A DNA stretch of 64,000 nucleotides from JBBRHQ01 sp963725315 (GTDB lineage Bacteria > Actinomycetota > Thermoleophilia > Solirubrobacterales > 70-9): contig CAVRYA010000010.1 in assembly GCA_963725315.1 (NCBI GenBank), positions 62,001 to 126,000 of the forward strand, written 5' to 3'. Every line of letters starts with the position of its first letter. Within the stretch, counting starts at the first letter, position 1. Position numbers and translations under genes: made by a program. Of the stretch, positions 50,248-58,819 are shown one piece after another. The notes beneath the pieces were generated by a model that was given only the letters and a program-made list of their open reading frames with translations, was not told where the DNA came from and ran no database searches.

Positions 50248-52173
50248 TCAATCCGCGGATACTTCCTCGCGCAGCCGCTGCTCGAGGTCGTCCACGGTCA
50301 TCGTGCCGAGGTCCCCCTCCTCGTGCGAGCGCACCGCGACCGCGCCGTCCTGGAGCTCGCGGTCGCCGAGCACCAGCATGTAAGGCACCCGGGCCAGCTC
50401 CGCGTCGCGGACCTTGCGGCCCACCGACTCGGAGCGCTCGTCGACCTCGACCCTGAACCCCTCTGCCTGCAATCCGCGGGCAATCGCTGCCGCGTAGGCG
50501 GCGTGGCGGTCGGCGACCGGCAGCAGCTTCACCTGCACCGGCGCCAGCCAGGTCGGGAAGCGGCCGGCGTAGTGCTCGATCAGGATTCCGGCGAAGCGCT
50601 CCATCGAGCCCAATAACGCCCGATGGATCATCGCCGGCCGGTGCGGGGCGTCATCTGCGCCGGTGTAGGTGAGGTCGAAGCGCTCGGGCATCTGGAAGTC
50701 GAGCTGGCAGGTGCCGCACTGCCAGGAGCGCCCCAGCGCGTCGGTGATGTGGAAGTCGATCTTCGGGCCGTAGAAGGCTCCGTCGCCGGGGTTGAGCTGG
50801 TAGCTGCGGCCCTGGCGCTCCAGCGCGTCGCTCAGCGCCGCCTCGGCCTTCGCCCACTGCTCCTCGCTGCCCATCGAGCCCTCCGGGCGGGTCGAAAGCT
50901 CGACCCGCACGTCCTCGAAGCCGAAGCGGGCGTAGAGCTCGTCGATCGCCTCGCAGATGTCGATCACCTCGTCGGCGATCTCCTCCTCGGTGCAGAAGAC
51001 GTGGGCGTCGTCCTGGGTGAAGGCGCGGACCCGCAGCAGCCCGTGCAGGACGCCCTCTCGCTCATTTCGCGAGACCCGGCCGAACTCGGCCAGCCGCAGC
51101 GGCAGCTCGCGGTAGGAGTGGCGGCGGGAGCCGAAGACGAGGCAGGCCCCGGGGCAGTTCATCGGCCGCAGCGCGAAGCGGCGCTCGTCGGACTCCATGA
51201 AGTACATGTCGTCGCGGTAGTTCTCCCAGTGCCCCGAGCGGTGCCATAGCTCCTCGTCGAGGACCTGTGGGGTGGCGATCTCCTGATAGCCGCGGCGGCG
51301 CAGCTGCTCGCGCACCTCGGCCTCGATCAGCCCCAGGAGCACCGTCCCGTTGGGCAGCCAGAACGGCATCCCCGGCGCCTCCTCGCGCAGCATGAAGATC
51401 CCCAGCTCGGGGCCGAGCCGGCGATGGTCGCGCGCCTTCGCCTCCTCGATCCGCTCCAGGTGGGCCTCGAGGTCCGCCTTGGAGAAGAAGGCGGTGCCAT
51501 AGATGCGGGTCAGCATCTGGCGGCTCTCGTCGCCGCGCCAGTAGGCGCCGGCCAGCGAGCTCAGCTTCAGCGCCTTGATCCGCCCGGTCGAGGGACCGTG
51601 CGGGCCGCGGCAGAGGTCCTCGAAGGGCCCGTTCCGATACAGCGAGACCGTCTCGGCCCCCTCGTCGCGGATCAGGTCCTCGATCAGCTCGACCTTGTAG
51701 TCCTGGCCCTGCTCGCGGAACAGCTCGATCGCCTCGGCGACCGGCAGCTGGCGGCGCTGGAAAGCCTCATCGGCCTTGACGTGGGCCCGCATCGCCTCCT
51801 CGATCCGCTTCAGGTCCTCCTCGCTGGGGCCGGTCCCGTCGGGGAACTCGAAGTCGTAGTAGAAGCCGTTTTCGATCGGCGGGCCGATCGTCACCTGGGT
51901 TCCCGGGAAGAGCTCAAGGACCGCCTCGGCCATCACGTGGGCGGCGTCGTGGCGGATCAGCTCCAGCGCCTCGGGATCGCGGTCGGTGACGATCGCGATC
52001 CCCTCCCCGTCGGCGAGCGCAGCGGAGAGGTCGCGAAGCTCGCCGTCGACGCGGACGGCCAGAGCGGCCTTGGCGAGGCCGGGACCGATCGCCGCGGCGG
52101 CATCGGTCCCGCTCGCCCCCTCGGGCAGCTCGAGAGGCGTCCCGTCGGGCAGTTTCACGGTGATTTCCGCCAT
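50248..52173 (-). CDS. thrS: threonyl-tRNA synthetase
   Basis: Charges tRNA-Thr. Read from ATG at 52173 it has 641 residues, with TGS domain (EITVKLPDGTPLELPEGASG), editing domain with HDAAHVMAEAV (HxxxH), class II core (RRHSYRELPLRLAEFGRVSR, CPGACLVF zinc ligand Cys, HRALLGSMERFAGILIEHYA) and C-terminal anticodon domain ending LRGADVS-like LEQRLREEVSAD. In-frame ATGs at 52182 and 52191 are only slightly longer. The leader of 20 bases up to the next gene shows no T-box. Confidence 0.96.
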   Translation of the reverse strand: MAEITVKLPDGTPLELPEGASGTDAAAAIGPGLAKAALAVRVDGELRDLSAALADGEGIAIVTDRDPEALELIRHDAAHVMAEAVLELFPGTQVTIGPPIENGFYYDFEFPDGTGPSEEDLKRIEEAMRAHVKADEAFQRRQLPVAEAIELFREQGQDYKVELIEDLIRDEGAETVSLYRNGPFEDLCRGPHGPSTGRIKALKLSSLAGAYWRGDESRQMLTRIYGTAFFSKADLEAHLERIEEAKARDHRRLGPELGIFMLREEAPGMPFWLPNGTVLLGLIEAEVREQLRRRGYQEIATPQVLDEELWHRSGHWENYRDDMYFMESDERRFALRPMNCPGACLVFGSRRHSYRELPLRLAEFGRVSRNEREGVLHGLLRVRAFTQDDAHVFCTEEEIADEVIDICEAIDELYARFGFEDVRVELSTRPEGSMGSEEQWAKAEAALSDALERQGRSYQLNPGDGAFYGPKIDFHITDALGRSWQCGTCQLDFQMPERFDLTYTGADDAPHRPAMIHRALLGSMERFAGILIEHYAGRFPTWLAPVQVKLLPVADRHAAYAAAIARGLQAEGFRVEVDERSESVGRKVRDAELARVPYMLVLGDRELQDGAVAVRSHEEGDLGTMTVDDLEQRLREEVSAD

Positions 52174-52212
52174 CGCGCCCATGCTATCCACGCCCCAACC
52201 GACGCCGGGGGC

Positions 52213-54039
52213 CTAATCGCGGGCCGGGCCCTGGCGGGCCTGGCGGACGGCGATCAGTGGGCAGGCGGTGCGCCCGCGCACGGCCCCCACTCGCTCCCAG
52301 AGAAGGTAGGGCCCGGAGCGCCGGGCGAGGCGCAGATCGCGGTAGGGGCGGCCACCGCGATCGGCCGAGGAGATCACGAAACGCACCCCGGGCGGGGGCG
52401 CGGGGCCGAGCAGCCCTCCACCGTCGGGGTCGATGCAGACGCGACCGCCGCGAAGCTCCCAGGCGAAGAAGGGAACGCCGTGCTCGTTCTCGAGCAGGCC
52501 GGGCGGCGCCAGGACCTGCGCCGAGGAGGCCGCGATCGTCGGGCGCAGCTCGGTCAGCTTCGGCGTGTAGGAGGTCGGGCCCACGGGAGCGCGCGCGAGG
52601 ACGATCAGCGTGCAGGCGCCGGCGGCGACGATGAAGGCGGCGGCCGTCAGCGGCTCGATGATCCCTCGCAGGCTCGCCTCCCCCAGCCCGGCGGGCCTCA
52701 GGTCGAGCAGCGGGCGGACGATCAGCAGCATCGCCGCCGGGGAGATCATCACCACCGCCTTGGCTGCGGTGTAGGGGGTGCCGCCGAGGCGGGCGGCGGC
52801 GTAGAGGAGAAGCGCGGCAGCCAGCGCCGCGGGGATCGCGTACTCGCGCCGGCGCAGCGCCCAGCGCAGGCCGGCCGCGAGCAGCCCGAGCGCCAGCGCC
52901 ACCCCCACGTAGTAGGCGAGCGCCGGCACCGCGCCGGCGCCCGGCGTCAGCCGGAAGTCGCCCGACGGCCAGATCCCCAGCGCCTCGAGGGGCGAGATCT
53001 GGCCGAACAGGTTTCCCAGCCCCGGACCGCCGGGGTCGAAGGTCTCGAAGCTGCCGAAGTCGACCATGCGCCCGATCTCCGGGGAGGCAAGAACGAAGAA
53101 GGCGAGGAGCGCCAGCGCCGCCGGGCGCAGGGCGGTCGCCAGCGCCGGCGCCGCCGGGTACCCTCGCAACCGCAGGTCGGCGAGCACCGCCGCGGCCCAT
53201 ATCGCCGCCGTCCCCGCCAGCCAGCTGAGGCCGGGGAAGCTGTAGACGTAGACACTGCCGACCGCGATCAGGGCCAGCGGCACCGCCGCCAGCGAGGACT
53301 TTCCCCAGGCCGAGCGCTGATCGGGCTCGCGCAGCTCGAGCAGCCCGATCGCGAAGGCGAGGATGAAGAGCGCCTGGGTCGTCTCCTTGAAGGCGCCCTG
53401 GGCGAGGTAGGAAGCGACCATGTAGGGCAGGCCGACGAGGAGCGCCCCGGTCAGACGCCTGGCGGGCGAGAAGGAGCCGAGAGCGCCGAGCCCGGTGAGG
53501 CAGGCGAGTACGGCGACCGAGAGGGTGAAGCCGCCGAAGCCCTGGACGATGCCGATCCCGAGGCCCCGGTGGAGGGCGACGACGACCGAGTGCGGCCCCA
53601 GCGGGTAGCCCTGGGTCAGCAGCGGCGAGGCGGCGCCCCCGGCGAGCCGGTCAGCGGCCAGCAGGTGTTGCGACATGTCGGGGTTGAAGCTGGTCCCGAG
53701 GATGCCGAAGCGCCCCTCCGCGATGAAGGGAAGCGAGGCCGCGAACAGCGCCACGATCGCGACCGGCGCCCCGGCCCGCAGCGCCTCGCGGCCGCCCTCG
53801 ACGCCGCCGCGGAGCAGGTAGAGGGCCGCGGCCGCGGTGAGCAGCAGCACGGCGATCGCCGATGCGATCCCCTCGCCGGGGAGCCGGACGGTCGCCCAGC
53901 AGAGCGCGCAGAGGATCGCCAGGCCGGTCGCGGGCGCCAGCCAGGAGTGGCGACGACGGCCGCAGAGGGCGATCGCGGCCTGCCCGAGCAGGAGCGAGGC
54001 CGAGCAGACGGCGAGCACCGAGAGGTAGGTGGCGATCAC
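52213..54039 (-). CDS. large polytopic membrane protein, possibly glycosyltransferase-like
   Basis: A 608-residue protein with about 13 hydrophobic helices and a C-terminal soluble part of about 120 residues outside the membrane. The loop after helix 3 contains GTSFNPDMSQHLLAADRLAG, with an acidic residue at the position where GT-C glycosyltransferases carry the catalytic Asp; this is only suggestive. The C-terminal part includes ENEHGVPFFAWELRGGRVCI. No family is recognised. Could be an envelope lipid-linked sugar transferase or a related polymer enzyme. It lies immediately upstream of thrS on the same strand (39-base gap to thrS start at 52173). Confidence 0.65.
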   Translation of the reverse strand: MIATYLSVLAVCSASLLLGQAAIALCGRRRHSWLAPATGLAILCALCWATVRLPGEGIASAIAVLLLTAAAALYLLRGGVEGGREALRAGAPVAIVALFAASLPFIAEGRFGILGTSFNPDMSQHLLAADRLAGGAASPLLTQGYPLGPHSVVVALHRGLGIGIVQGFGGFTLSVAVLACLTGLGALGSFSPARRLTGALLVGLPYMVASYLAQGAFKETTQALFILAFAIGLLELREPDQRSAWGKSSLAAVPLALIAVGSVYVYSFPGLSWLAGTAAIWAAAVLADLRLRGYPAAPALATALRPAALALLAFFVLASPEIGRMVDFGSFETFDPGGPGLGNLFGQISPLEALGIWPSGDFRLTPGAGAVPALAYYVGVALALGLLAAGLRWALRRREYAIPAALAAALLLYAAARLGGTPYTAAKAVVMISPAAMLLIVRPLLDLRPAGLGEASLRGIIEPLTAAAFIVAAGACTLIVLARAPVGPTSYTPKLTELRPTIAASSAQVLAPPGLLENEHGVPFFAWELRGGRVCIDPDGGGLLGPAPPPGVRFVISSADRGGRPYRDLRLARRSGPYLLWERVGAVRGRTACPLIAVRQARQGPARD

Positions 54040-54143
54040 GCGTCGGCGAGGATATGCGGCGGCGGCGATCCCGCCGCGGGCGCGACCTCTCGCAGCGATC
54101 GTGGAGACGGCATGCGGGCGGGATTCCTAGTAGAAAACGCGGC

Positions 54144-54920
54144 ATGCGAGGGGATCGCAAGCGCGCCACAGCGCTGCTCGGATCTGCGGCGATCGCGATC
54201 GCCATCCTCGCCGCCCCCGGCGGCTCGGAGGCCAAGCCCCGCCCCGGGCACTGGCTGCGTCACGTGAAGATCACCCAGTACTGGCCGGTGCCCGAGTCCT
54301 GGTTCAACGGCAAGCGCGTCCCGGCCCCGGGTATCCCCGGCCGCCATCGCGTCGATTGGCTCTACTCGGCCAGTGGCCTCTGCATGGAGGGGGACGGCTA
54401 CGGCCTCGACGGGCATCGCTACCACCTCGACTCCCCCGGCCCCCAGGGCTGGGTCGACATCCACGGCCACCGCACCGAGAATTGGGCCGCGAGGCCGCCC
54501 TACTGGCGGGCGGTCGGCTGGCGCAACAAGCACGGCGGCGTCACCTACCCGCTGGCCGGCGGCGGGTGGTCCAACGGGCGGGCGCGGCGCTACCGCCCGC
54601 CGACCGGGATCAGCTTCGCCCGCGGCCCTTCGCGCCACCTGCGCTTCTGGTACAGCATCGCCACCGACCCGGGCACGATCCCCAAGGGCCGCTGGGTCTA
54701 CATCCGCGCCTACCGCCACTCCCCGGCCCGCGGCTGGTTCCGCGCCCAGGACACGGGCGGCGCCATCGACGGCCACCACATAGACGTCTATCGCCCGCCG
54801 CCCAGGCACCCGAGCGCGGGCAGGACGATCGCAGGGCGCACGGTCTGGGTCGCCCCGAAGGGCTTCCGGCCGATCAGGGGCGCCGGCCCCGGCGGTGGGG
54901 GTGGCGTCGGCCCCGGCTGA
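54144..54920 (+). CDS. secreted 3D-domain (MltA-like barrel) protein
   Basis: A 258-residue exported protein. Signal peptide at 1-30 (ALLGSAAIAIAILAAPGGSEA). The C-terminal third has the 3D motif: DTGGAIDGHHIDVYRP near residue 205-220, with the three conserved Asp, characteristic of the small double-psi barrel found in MltA-type transglycosylases and actinobacterial/Firmicute cell-wall hydrolases. The middle is rich in Trp, Tyr and His. It ends in a Gly-rich tail. Likely a peptidoglycan-processing enzyme. ATG at 54144 is preferred because the signal peptide follows; longer readings lie inside the previous gene. Confidence 0.82.
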   Translation: MRGDRKRATALLGSAAIAIAILAAPGGSEAKPRPGHWLRHVKITQYWPVPESWFNGKRVPAPGIPGRHRVDWLYSASGLCMEGDGYGLDGHRYHLDSPGPQGWVDIHGHRTENWAARPPYWRAVGWRNKHGGVTYPLAGGGWSNGRARRYRPPTGISFARGPSRHLRFWYSIATDPGTIPKGRWVYIRAYRHSPARGWFRAQDTGGAIDGHHIDVYRPPPRHPSAGRTIAGRTVWVAPKGFRPIRGAGPGGGGGVGPG

Positions 54921-54985
54921 GCCGGCGCCGGGCGCCCGGCCGGCAGCGGCGGGGCGCGGGGTATTCGCGTTGACACGCGGCCGGA

Positions 54986-55732
54986 ATGCGGGATGATGGG
55001 AGCAGGATGGGAGCTCGGCTCAGCGGCAGGCGGGGCACGGCTGCAAAGACGGTCGCTGTGCTCTGCGGGGCCGTCGTGATCTCGGCCCTGATCGTCCCCG
55101 GCAGCGCCTCCCCCAGGGGTCAGGTCGAGAAGAGCCAGGTGACGATCTCGGGCGGCAACCGGAGCGCCCACGTGCGGATCAGCGTCGTGCGTGACACGCT
55201 CGCGATCACCGGGGGCGACGTCAAGGGCTGCGAGCAGTCGACCCGGCCCGGCTGCCGGCTCGGGGCGGTCAGCTCGGTCTTGGTCCGGATGGGACCCTAC
55301 CCCGACAAGGTCGAGGTCCTCGATCCGCTGCCCGTTCCGCTCACCGTCCACCTCGGGGGCGGATCGGACAAGTTCATCGGCAACAACGAACCCGACCGCT
55401 GCTACTCGGAGGGCTCGATTCGTAACCGCTGCATCGGTGGTGGCGGCGATGACGTCTGCATCACCGGGCAGCGCAACAGCGACTGCGTCGGCGGCCCCGG
55501 CGATGACGTCTGCAAGCACGGCGCCGGCAGTGACGGCTGCTGGGGAGACGCCGGAAACGACCTCTGCTCGATGGGGCCCGGGAAGGACGGCTGCCACGGC
55601 GGTCCGGGCAACGACCGCCTCTACGGAGGCCCCGATCCCGACCAGCTCTACGGCGGCCCCGGGCGCGACTGGTGTAGCGGCGGCCCCGGCAGGGGGAAGT
55701 CTCACACCTGCGAGCAGGGCCCCGGGCATTGA
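54986..55732 (+). CDS. secreted RTX-like protein with Cys-rich Asp/Gly repeats
   Basis: A 248-residue exported protein. Signal peptide in residues 22-45 (VAVLCGAVVISALIVPGSAS). The last 100 residues are nine-residue calcium-binding RTX-type repeats, GGGGDDVC, GGPGDDVC, GDAGNDLC, GGPGNDRLYGG, GGPGRDWCSGG. Unusually, most repeats end in Cys instead of a large aliphatic residue, and 14 Cys occur after residue 80. In an exported protein this would give several disulphides in the helix. ATG at 54986 or 55007 both keep the signal peptide. Confidence 0.8.
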   Translation: MRDDGSRMGARLSGRRGTAAKTVAVLCGAVVISALIVPGSASPRGQVEKSQVTISGGNRSAHVRISVVRDTLAITGGDVKGCEQSTRPGCRLGAVSSVLVRMGPYPDKVEVLDPLPVPLTVHLGGGSDKFIGNNEPDRCYSEGSIRNRCIGGGGDDVCITGQRNSDCVGGPGDDVCKHGAGSDGCWGDAGNDLCSMGPGKDGCHGGPGNDRLYGGPDPDQLYGGPGRDWCSGGPGRGKSHTCEQGPGH

Positions 55733-55945
55733 AGTAAGGCAGGAACGACCCCGGCGCCCGGTGGGTTGGGGGCGAGCCGGGGCGTCCCTGCGCCTATCTG
55801 AACGCCTGTTCACCACAGATAGTTGCGGCGCGGCTGGGAGGAAAATCAGCCCATGCCCACACTTGGGAGGCGGGTCGCTCAGGCACAACCTTCCCGGCTC
55901 GCAGGGTCCAGAGCAGGGTGATGGCCTGATCGGACGGGGCCGGGC

Positions 55946-56356
55946 CTACTTCGCTCGGCTTGCCTTGCCGCCGGATGCATTGAGGGCGACCGCGGCACGG
56001 ACGAGCGCCTTGAAGGCGCCCGCGTCGACCTCCTCCCCCTCGTTGATGTCAATCGCCCGCCTTACCTTTCCCTCGAGGCTCGAGTTGAAGAGCTTGGCCG
56101 GGTCCTTCAACGAAGCCCCCTTGGCGAAGGTCAACTTCACTTTCGACTTGTAGGACTCGCCGGTGCAGACGATCCCGTCGTGCTCCCAAGTGGGGGTGCC
56201 CATCCACTTCCACTCCTCCACCACGTCCGGGTCTGCCTCCATGATCAGGCTGCGCATCCTGCTCAAGGTCTCCCCGCGCCAGTCCCCTAGCTCGGCGATT
56301 CTCTTGTCGATCAGCTCAGATGCCGACTGGCCCTCGGTCGAACCCGACTTCTTCAT
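55946..56356 (-). CDS. DUF1801-family protein
   Basis: A 136-residue soluble protein resembling the DUF1801/YdhG group: WKWMGTPTWEHDGIVCTGES and VKLTFAKGASLKDPAKLFNS are typical. Proteins of this family are suggested to act as iron-binding or lipid-related accessory factors, without firm biochemistry. AGGAGGAG lies 3-10 bases before the ATG at 56356, a clear Shine-Dalgarno, unlike many genes here. About 210 bases between its end and the RTX-like gene hold no evident gene. Confidence 0.8.
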   Translation of the reverse strand: MKKSGSTEGQSASELIDKRIAELGDWRGETLSRMRSLIMEADPDVVEEWKWMGTPTWEHDGIVCTGESYKSKVKLTFAKGASLKDPAKLFNSSLEGKVRRAIDINEGEEVDAGAFKALVRAAVALNASGGKASRAK

Positions 56357-56375
56357 CTTCTCCTCCTAGAGAGAA

Positions 56376-56393
56376 CCCCCGCGTTAGCAGGGG
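56376..56393 (-). terminator. hairpin downstream of tRNA-Val
   Basis: CCCCCGC, loop GTTA, GCAGGGG: a short GC stem with one C/A mismatch that follows tRNA-Val (minus strand). The T-tract is weak on the minus strand (TTCTCT) and better on the plus strand (TTTT), so it could act in both directions. Confidence 0.55.
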
Positions 56394-56403
56394 TTTTGAG
56401 AAG

Positions 56404-56476
56404 TGGGCGCTACTGGGCTCGAACCAGTGACCTCCAGCTTGTCGAGCTGGCGCTCTCCCAACTGAGCTAAGCGCCC
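56404..56476 (-). tRNA. tRNA-Val(GAC)
   Basis: A complete 73-base cloverleaf. Acceptor GGGCGCT pairs with AGCGCCC, D-arm GCTC/GAGC, anticodon stem CCAGC/GCTGG and T-arm ACTGG/CCAGT with TTCGAGC loop. The seven-base anticodon loop is TCGACAA, so the anticodon is GAC; A73 agrees with Val. Position 33 is C rather than the almost universal U. CCA is not encoded. Reading the flanks as a protein would give the RLAQLGERQLDKLEV peptide often annotated in error. Confidence 0.9.
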
Positions 56477-56781
56477 GGCGCGGGGCAGCCTAGCAACGCG
56501 GCCGAGGGCAGCCAATTGCAAGCGGGCGTTCACGTTTGTCCAGGATGGCCGAGGTGGGATCCGAGGATCGTCCATTTTGCGGAATTCCCAGCCACGATGT
56601 GCAGATCGGCTCTTGGGCTGCTACAAGTATTCGAAACCTTCTCTCAGTCTGAGTGTTAGGTTTGACTAAGGCGGCGTCGCAGGAAGGAGTCAGCGCCACC
56701 GGAAGACTTCAAGGCTTAAGGACCGACGAGCCAGTGGTTTCGATTGCTGGTGGTACGTCCTTCGGAACCAAGGGGCCCCGT
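56477..56781. other. 305-base gap with no convincing gene; hairpin near its end
   Basis: Composition is AT-richer than the surroundings and no frame looks like a real protein. Near the end a 10-pair stem (AAGGGGCCCC, loop, GGGGCCCTTTT at 56770-56797) is followed by a T-run on the plus strand, which would be a terminator for a plus-strand transcript. No promoter was found with confidence; TACAAGTAT at 56621-56629 is one weak candidate. An unannotated small RNA is possible but not shown. Confidence 0.3.
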
Positions 56782-57144
56782 TCAGGGGCCCTTTTCCGTT
56801 CCCGGGAGTCTCTCGGCCCCGGCCACCGGCTCGACCGTGAGCGTCAGCCCCTCGACCCGGGCCACGCGGACCCTTTCCCCGACCGAGATCGGCCGTGTCG
56901 AGCGAGCCCGCCAGCTCTCCCCCCGCAGCCGCACGGTGCCGTGGTCGGCACCGACCGGCTCGACCACCTCGGCCAGCTCCCCCGGCATCGCCTCGCTGCC
57001 GGTCTGCGCGCGGCGGTCGCGCATCCATTTGCGCCAGAAGGCGAGCTCGCCGATCTCCAGGAAGAGGGCGACGGCAACGACGACGATCCCCGCGCCCGGC
57101 GAGAGGACGAAGATCAGCAGCAGGACGGCGATCAGGAGCAGCAT
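56782..57144 (-). CDS. NfeD-like membrane protein
   Basis: A 120-residue protein with two N-terminal helices (LLLIAVLLLIFVLSPGAGIV and VVAVALFLEIGELAFW) and a C-terminal OB-fold-like domain in the cytoplasm (GTVRLRGESWRARSTRPISV, GERVRVARVEGLTLTVEPV). This is the short form of NfeD, which elsewhere works with flotillin-like (SPFH) membrane proteins; no SPFH gene is adjacent. The stop codon lies in the hairpin at 56770-56797. Confidence 0.85.
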   Translation of the reverse strand: MLLLIAVLLLIFVLSPGAGIVVVAVALFLEIGELAFWRKWMRDRRAQTGSEAMPGELAEVVEPVGADHGTVRLRGESWRARSTRPISVGERVRVARVEGLTLTVEPVAGAERLPGTEKGP

Positions 57145-57206
57145 CTGCGACCCAGATTAGCCCCGACGGTAGTGTCCGCGACGTCGACCTACCCGGGAGG
57201 TGGAGA

Positions 57207-57587
57207 GTGAGGCAGAAAGCTGCCGTGGGAACGATCTGCTGCGCTGCGCTGTTCTGGCTGGCGAGCGTCGCGATGGCGAAGCCTCCGATCCCGACCACGA
57301 TCAGCCGGGATGCGGCGATGGTCGTCGGGACCGATCTCTTCTCGACCGGGCGCGTGAGCTCGCACAACCCGAAATGCGTGGCCCGGCGCACGGTCCGCCT
57401 CGTCTACTTCTATCCCGAGGGCAAGAGGCTGGTCGACACCGACCTGACCAGCGCCAACGGGGTCTGGGGAGGCGTCGGCAGCGCCAACGGCCTCACCGGC
57501 CTGCGGTTCACGGTCACGCGGAAGAAGGTCGGTCCGAGGAGGCATCGTCGGACCTGCGCCGCCGCCAGCGGCCAGATCACCGACTAG
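57207..57587 (+). CDS. secreted small protein of unknown function
   Basis: A 126-residue protein with a signal peptide (KAAVGTICCAALFWLASVAMA) and a mature part containing two Cys (PKCVARRTVRLVY, RRTCAAASG) that could form a disulphide in a small beta domain. GTG at 57207 has GGGAGGTGGAGA upstream. Nothing in the sequence reveals its role; its neighbours are all small. Confidence 0.7.
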   Translation: MRQKAAVGTICCAALFWLASVAMAKPPIPTTISRDAAMVVGTDLFSTGRVSSHNPKCVARRTVRLVYFYPEGKRLVDTDLTSANGVWGGVGSANGLTGLRFTVTRKKVGPRRHRRTCAAASGQITD

Positions 57588-57657
57588 GCCGGAAGGCCTG
57601 GGCGGGGCGCCCGCGATTCGACAAATTTCCGAGGCGAAAAAAGTCCCAGTCCGGCCC

Positions 57658-57942
57658 ATGGCGGACGCGACTCCTCATAGCGTGGCCGGCTTCATGCCCG
57701 CGTACGAGCTCGTGATCGAGGGCCAGGACCCCCAGCCCTACCTGCGCCAGATGGAGAAGTCTGGCGCAGTGAGGGTGCTCGGCCCCCACATCGACGGCCA
57801 GTACTCCCCCGGGACCGAGGCCAGGGCCATGCGCATGGCCGTCAAGGTCAGCGCCGCATCGGTGACCGAGGCACGGGAGCTGGTCGAGAGCCACCTCCCG
57901 GATTTCGGCTTCAAGGTGAAGCCGGCGATGCGCCCGGCCTGA
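57658..57942 (+). CDS. small protein of unknown function
   Basis: A 94-residue protein with alternating beta-like and helical patches: VIEGQDPQPYLRQMEKSGAV, IDGQYSPGTEARAMRMAVKV, SAASVTEARELVESHLPDFG. The size and pattern resemble small ferredoxin-like alpha-beta folds. Start at 57658 or the internal ATG at 57694. No family recognised. Confidence 0.55.
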   Translation: MADATPHSVAGFMPAYELVIEGQDPQPYLRQMEKSGAVRVLGPHIDGQYSPGTEARAMRMAVKVSAASVTEARELVESHLPDFGFKVKPAMRPA

Positions 57943-57947
57943 GCCTC

Positions 57948-58090
57948 TCAGGCCTCCCGCTCGATCTTGACCTCGCAGAGATCGACGGAGGCGCGGGTGC
58001 CGGGCGTCTCGGAGCTGTCCATCTGCTCGAAGGCCGCACTCCCGACGCGGCCTCGACTGCATCTTCGCGCGACTGGTACATGCATCAGGG
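57948..58090 (-). pseudogene. decayed copy of the MYARIV-type protein
   Basis: On the minus strand the end of this region reads AFEQMDSSETPGTRASVDLC plus EVKIEREA and stop, which matches the end of the gene at 59921-60208 (LEAMDPGDTPGTRASVDRCE). Just upstream, in another frame, MYQSREDAVEAAS lines up with the intact gene's IQLFETAGDMAAAE. Further upstream only weak similarity and a stop are seen. So a second copy of that small gene has lost its 5' part and at least one frame. Confidence 0.65.
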
Positions 58091-58199
58091 GGCTGCCCCC
58101 GGAGGGTGAGGAAGGTCCAGCCCTGGGGTGGCTGTTCGGCGAAGGCGCGGGCGCCGACGATTGGCGGGACATTCCAACCCACACCCCAGGAGCAATCAA

Positions 58200-58679
58200 A
58201 TGAACGCCAGAACCCTGATCGCCACCATCGCGTCCGCCCTCGCCCTCCTAGCCCTCGCGGCGGCGCCTGCCCTCGCGGCTTCCCACGGCAGGGCGGTCCA
58301 TCACAAGCGCCATCACCACGCGGCGTCGCTGATCACCTCGCACGCCGCCCCCGGCACGCCGACCGCCGACCCGGGCACGCCGGACCCGCCGGCCGTGAGC
58401 GCTGCGCGCGCGCCCCTTCGCGGAGGCCTTCTTCCGCCTCCGCTGAACGGCGGCGGCAGGGTGGCCGCGATGCAGACCGGGTCCTGGGCTCAGGGCGACG
58501 ACGACCCCGACGGCGCCTGCCAGACAGCGGTCAACAACGCCAACATGTGGCAGGAGAAGGGCGACTACCTGGCGAGCAAGGGCGATCAGGCCGGTGCCGA
58601 CAAGGCATACGACACCGCCTCGACCGAGGCTGGAGAGGCAAACGCCGAAGGCTGCACGATCTTCCTGATCGAGGACTGA
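58200..58679 (+). CDS. secreted protein of unknown function
   Basis: A 159-residue protein. Signal peptide in residues 1-26 (LIATIASALALLALAAAPAL). The mature protein starts His-rich (HGRAVHHKRHHHA), then a Pro/Thr/Gly linker (PGTPTADPGTPDPP), then a helical C-terminal region (NNANMWQEKGDYLASKGDQA, ADKAYDTASTEAGEANAEGC) with two Cys. CAGGAGCAATCAAATG gives a Shine-Dalgarno supporting ATG at 58200. Confidence 0.75.
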   Translation: MNARTLIATIASALALLALAAAPALAASHGRAVHHKRHHHAASLITSHAAPGTPTADPGTPDPPAVSAARAPLRGGLLPPPLNGGGRVAAMQTGSWAQGDDDPDGACQTAVNNANMWQEKGDYLASKGDQAGADKAYDTASTEAGEANAEGCTIFLIED

Positions 58680-58819
58680 GCCGCGGAGCGGGCGACCCCG
58701 ATGCGCTCAGGGTGAGCGCGCGGGGTCGCCCACCCGGGCGCGAGATACTGCGGTCGATGTCGAAGGACGCCGTTTGAATGCGATGAGCTGTCGCGCCTCA
58801 GCTAACCGGCGGGCGTCTC

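Noticed and set aside
56384..56575. A 63-residue protein with RLAQLGERQLDKLEV
   Set aside because: This peptide is the translation of the tRNA-Val gene, a well-known annotation artefact.
56650..56800. T-box or other riboswitch in front of a plus-strand gene
   Set aside because: The T-box core (AGGGTGGNACCGCG) is absent and no gene follows on the plus strand within reach.
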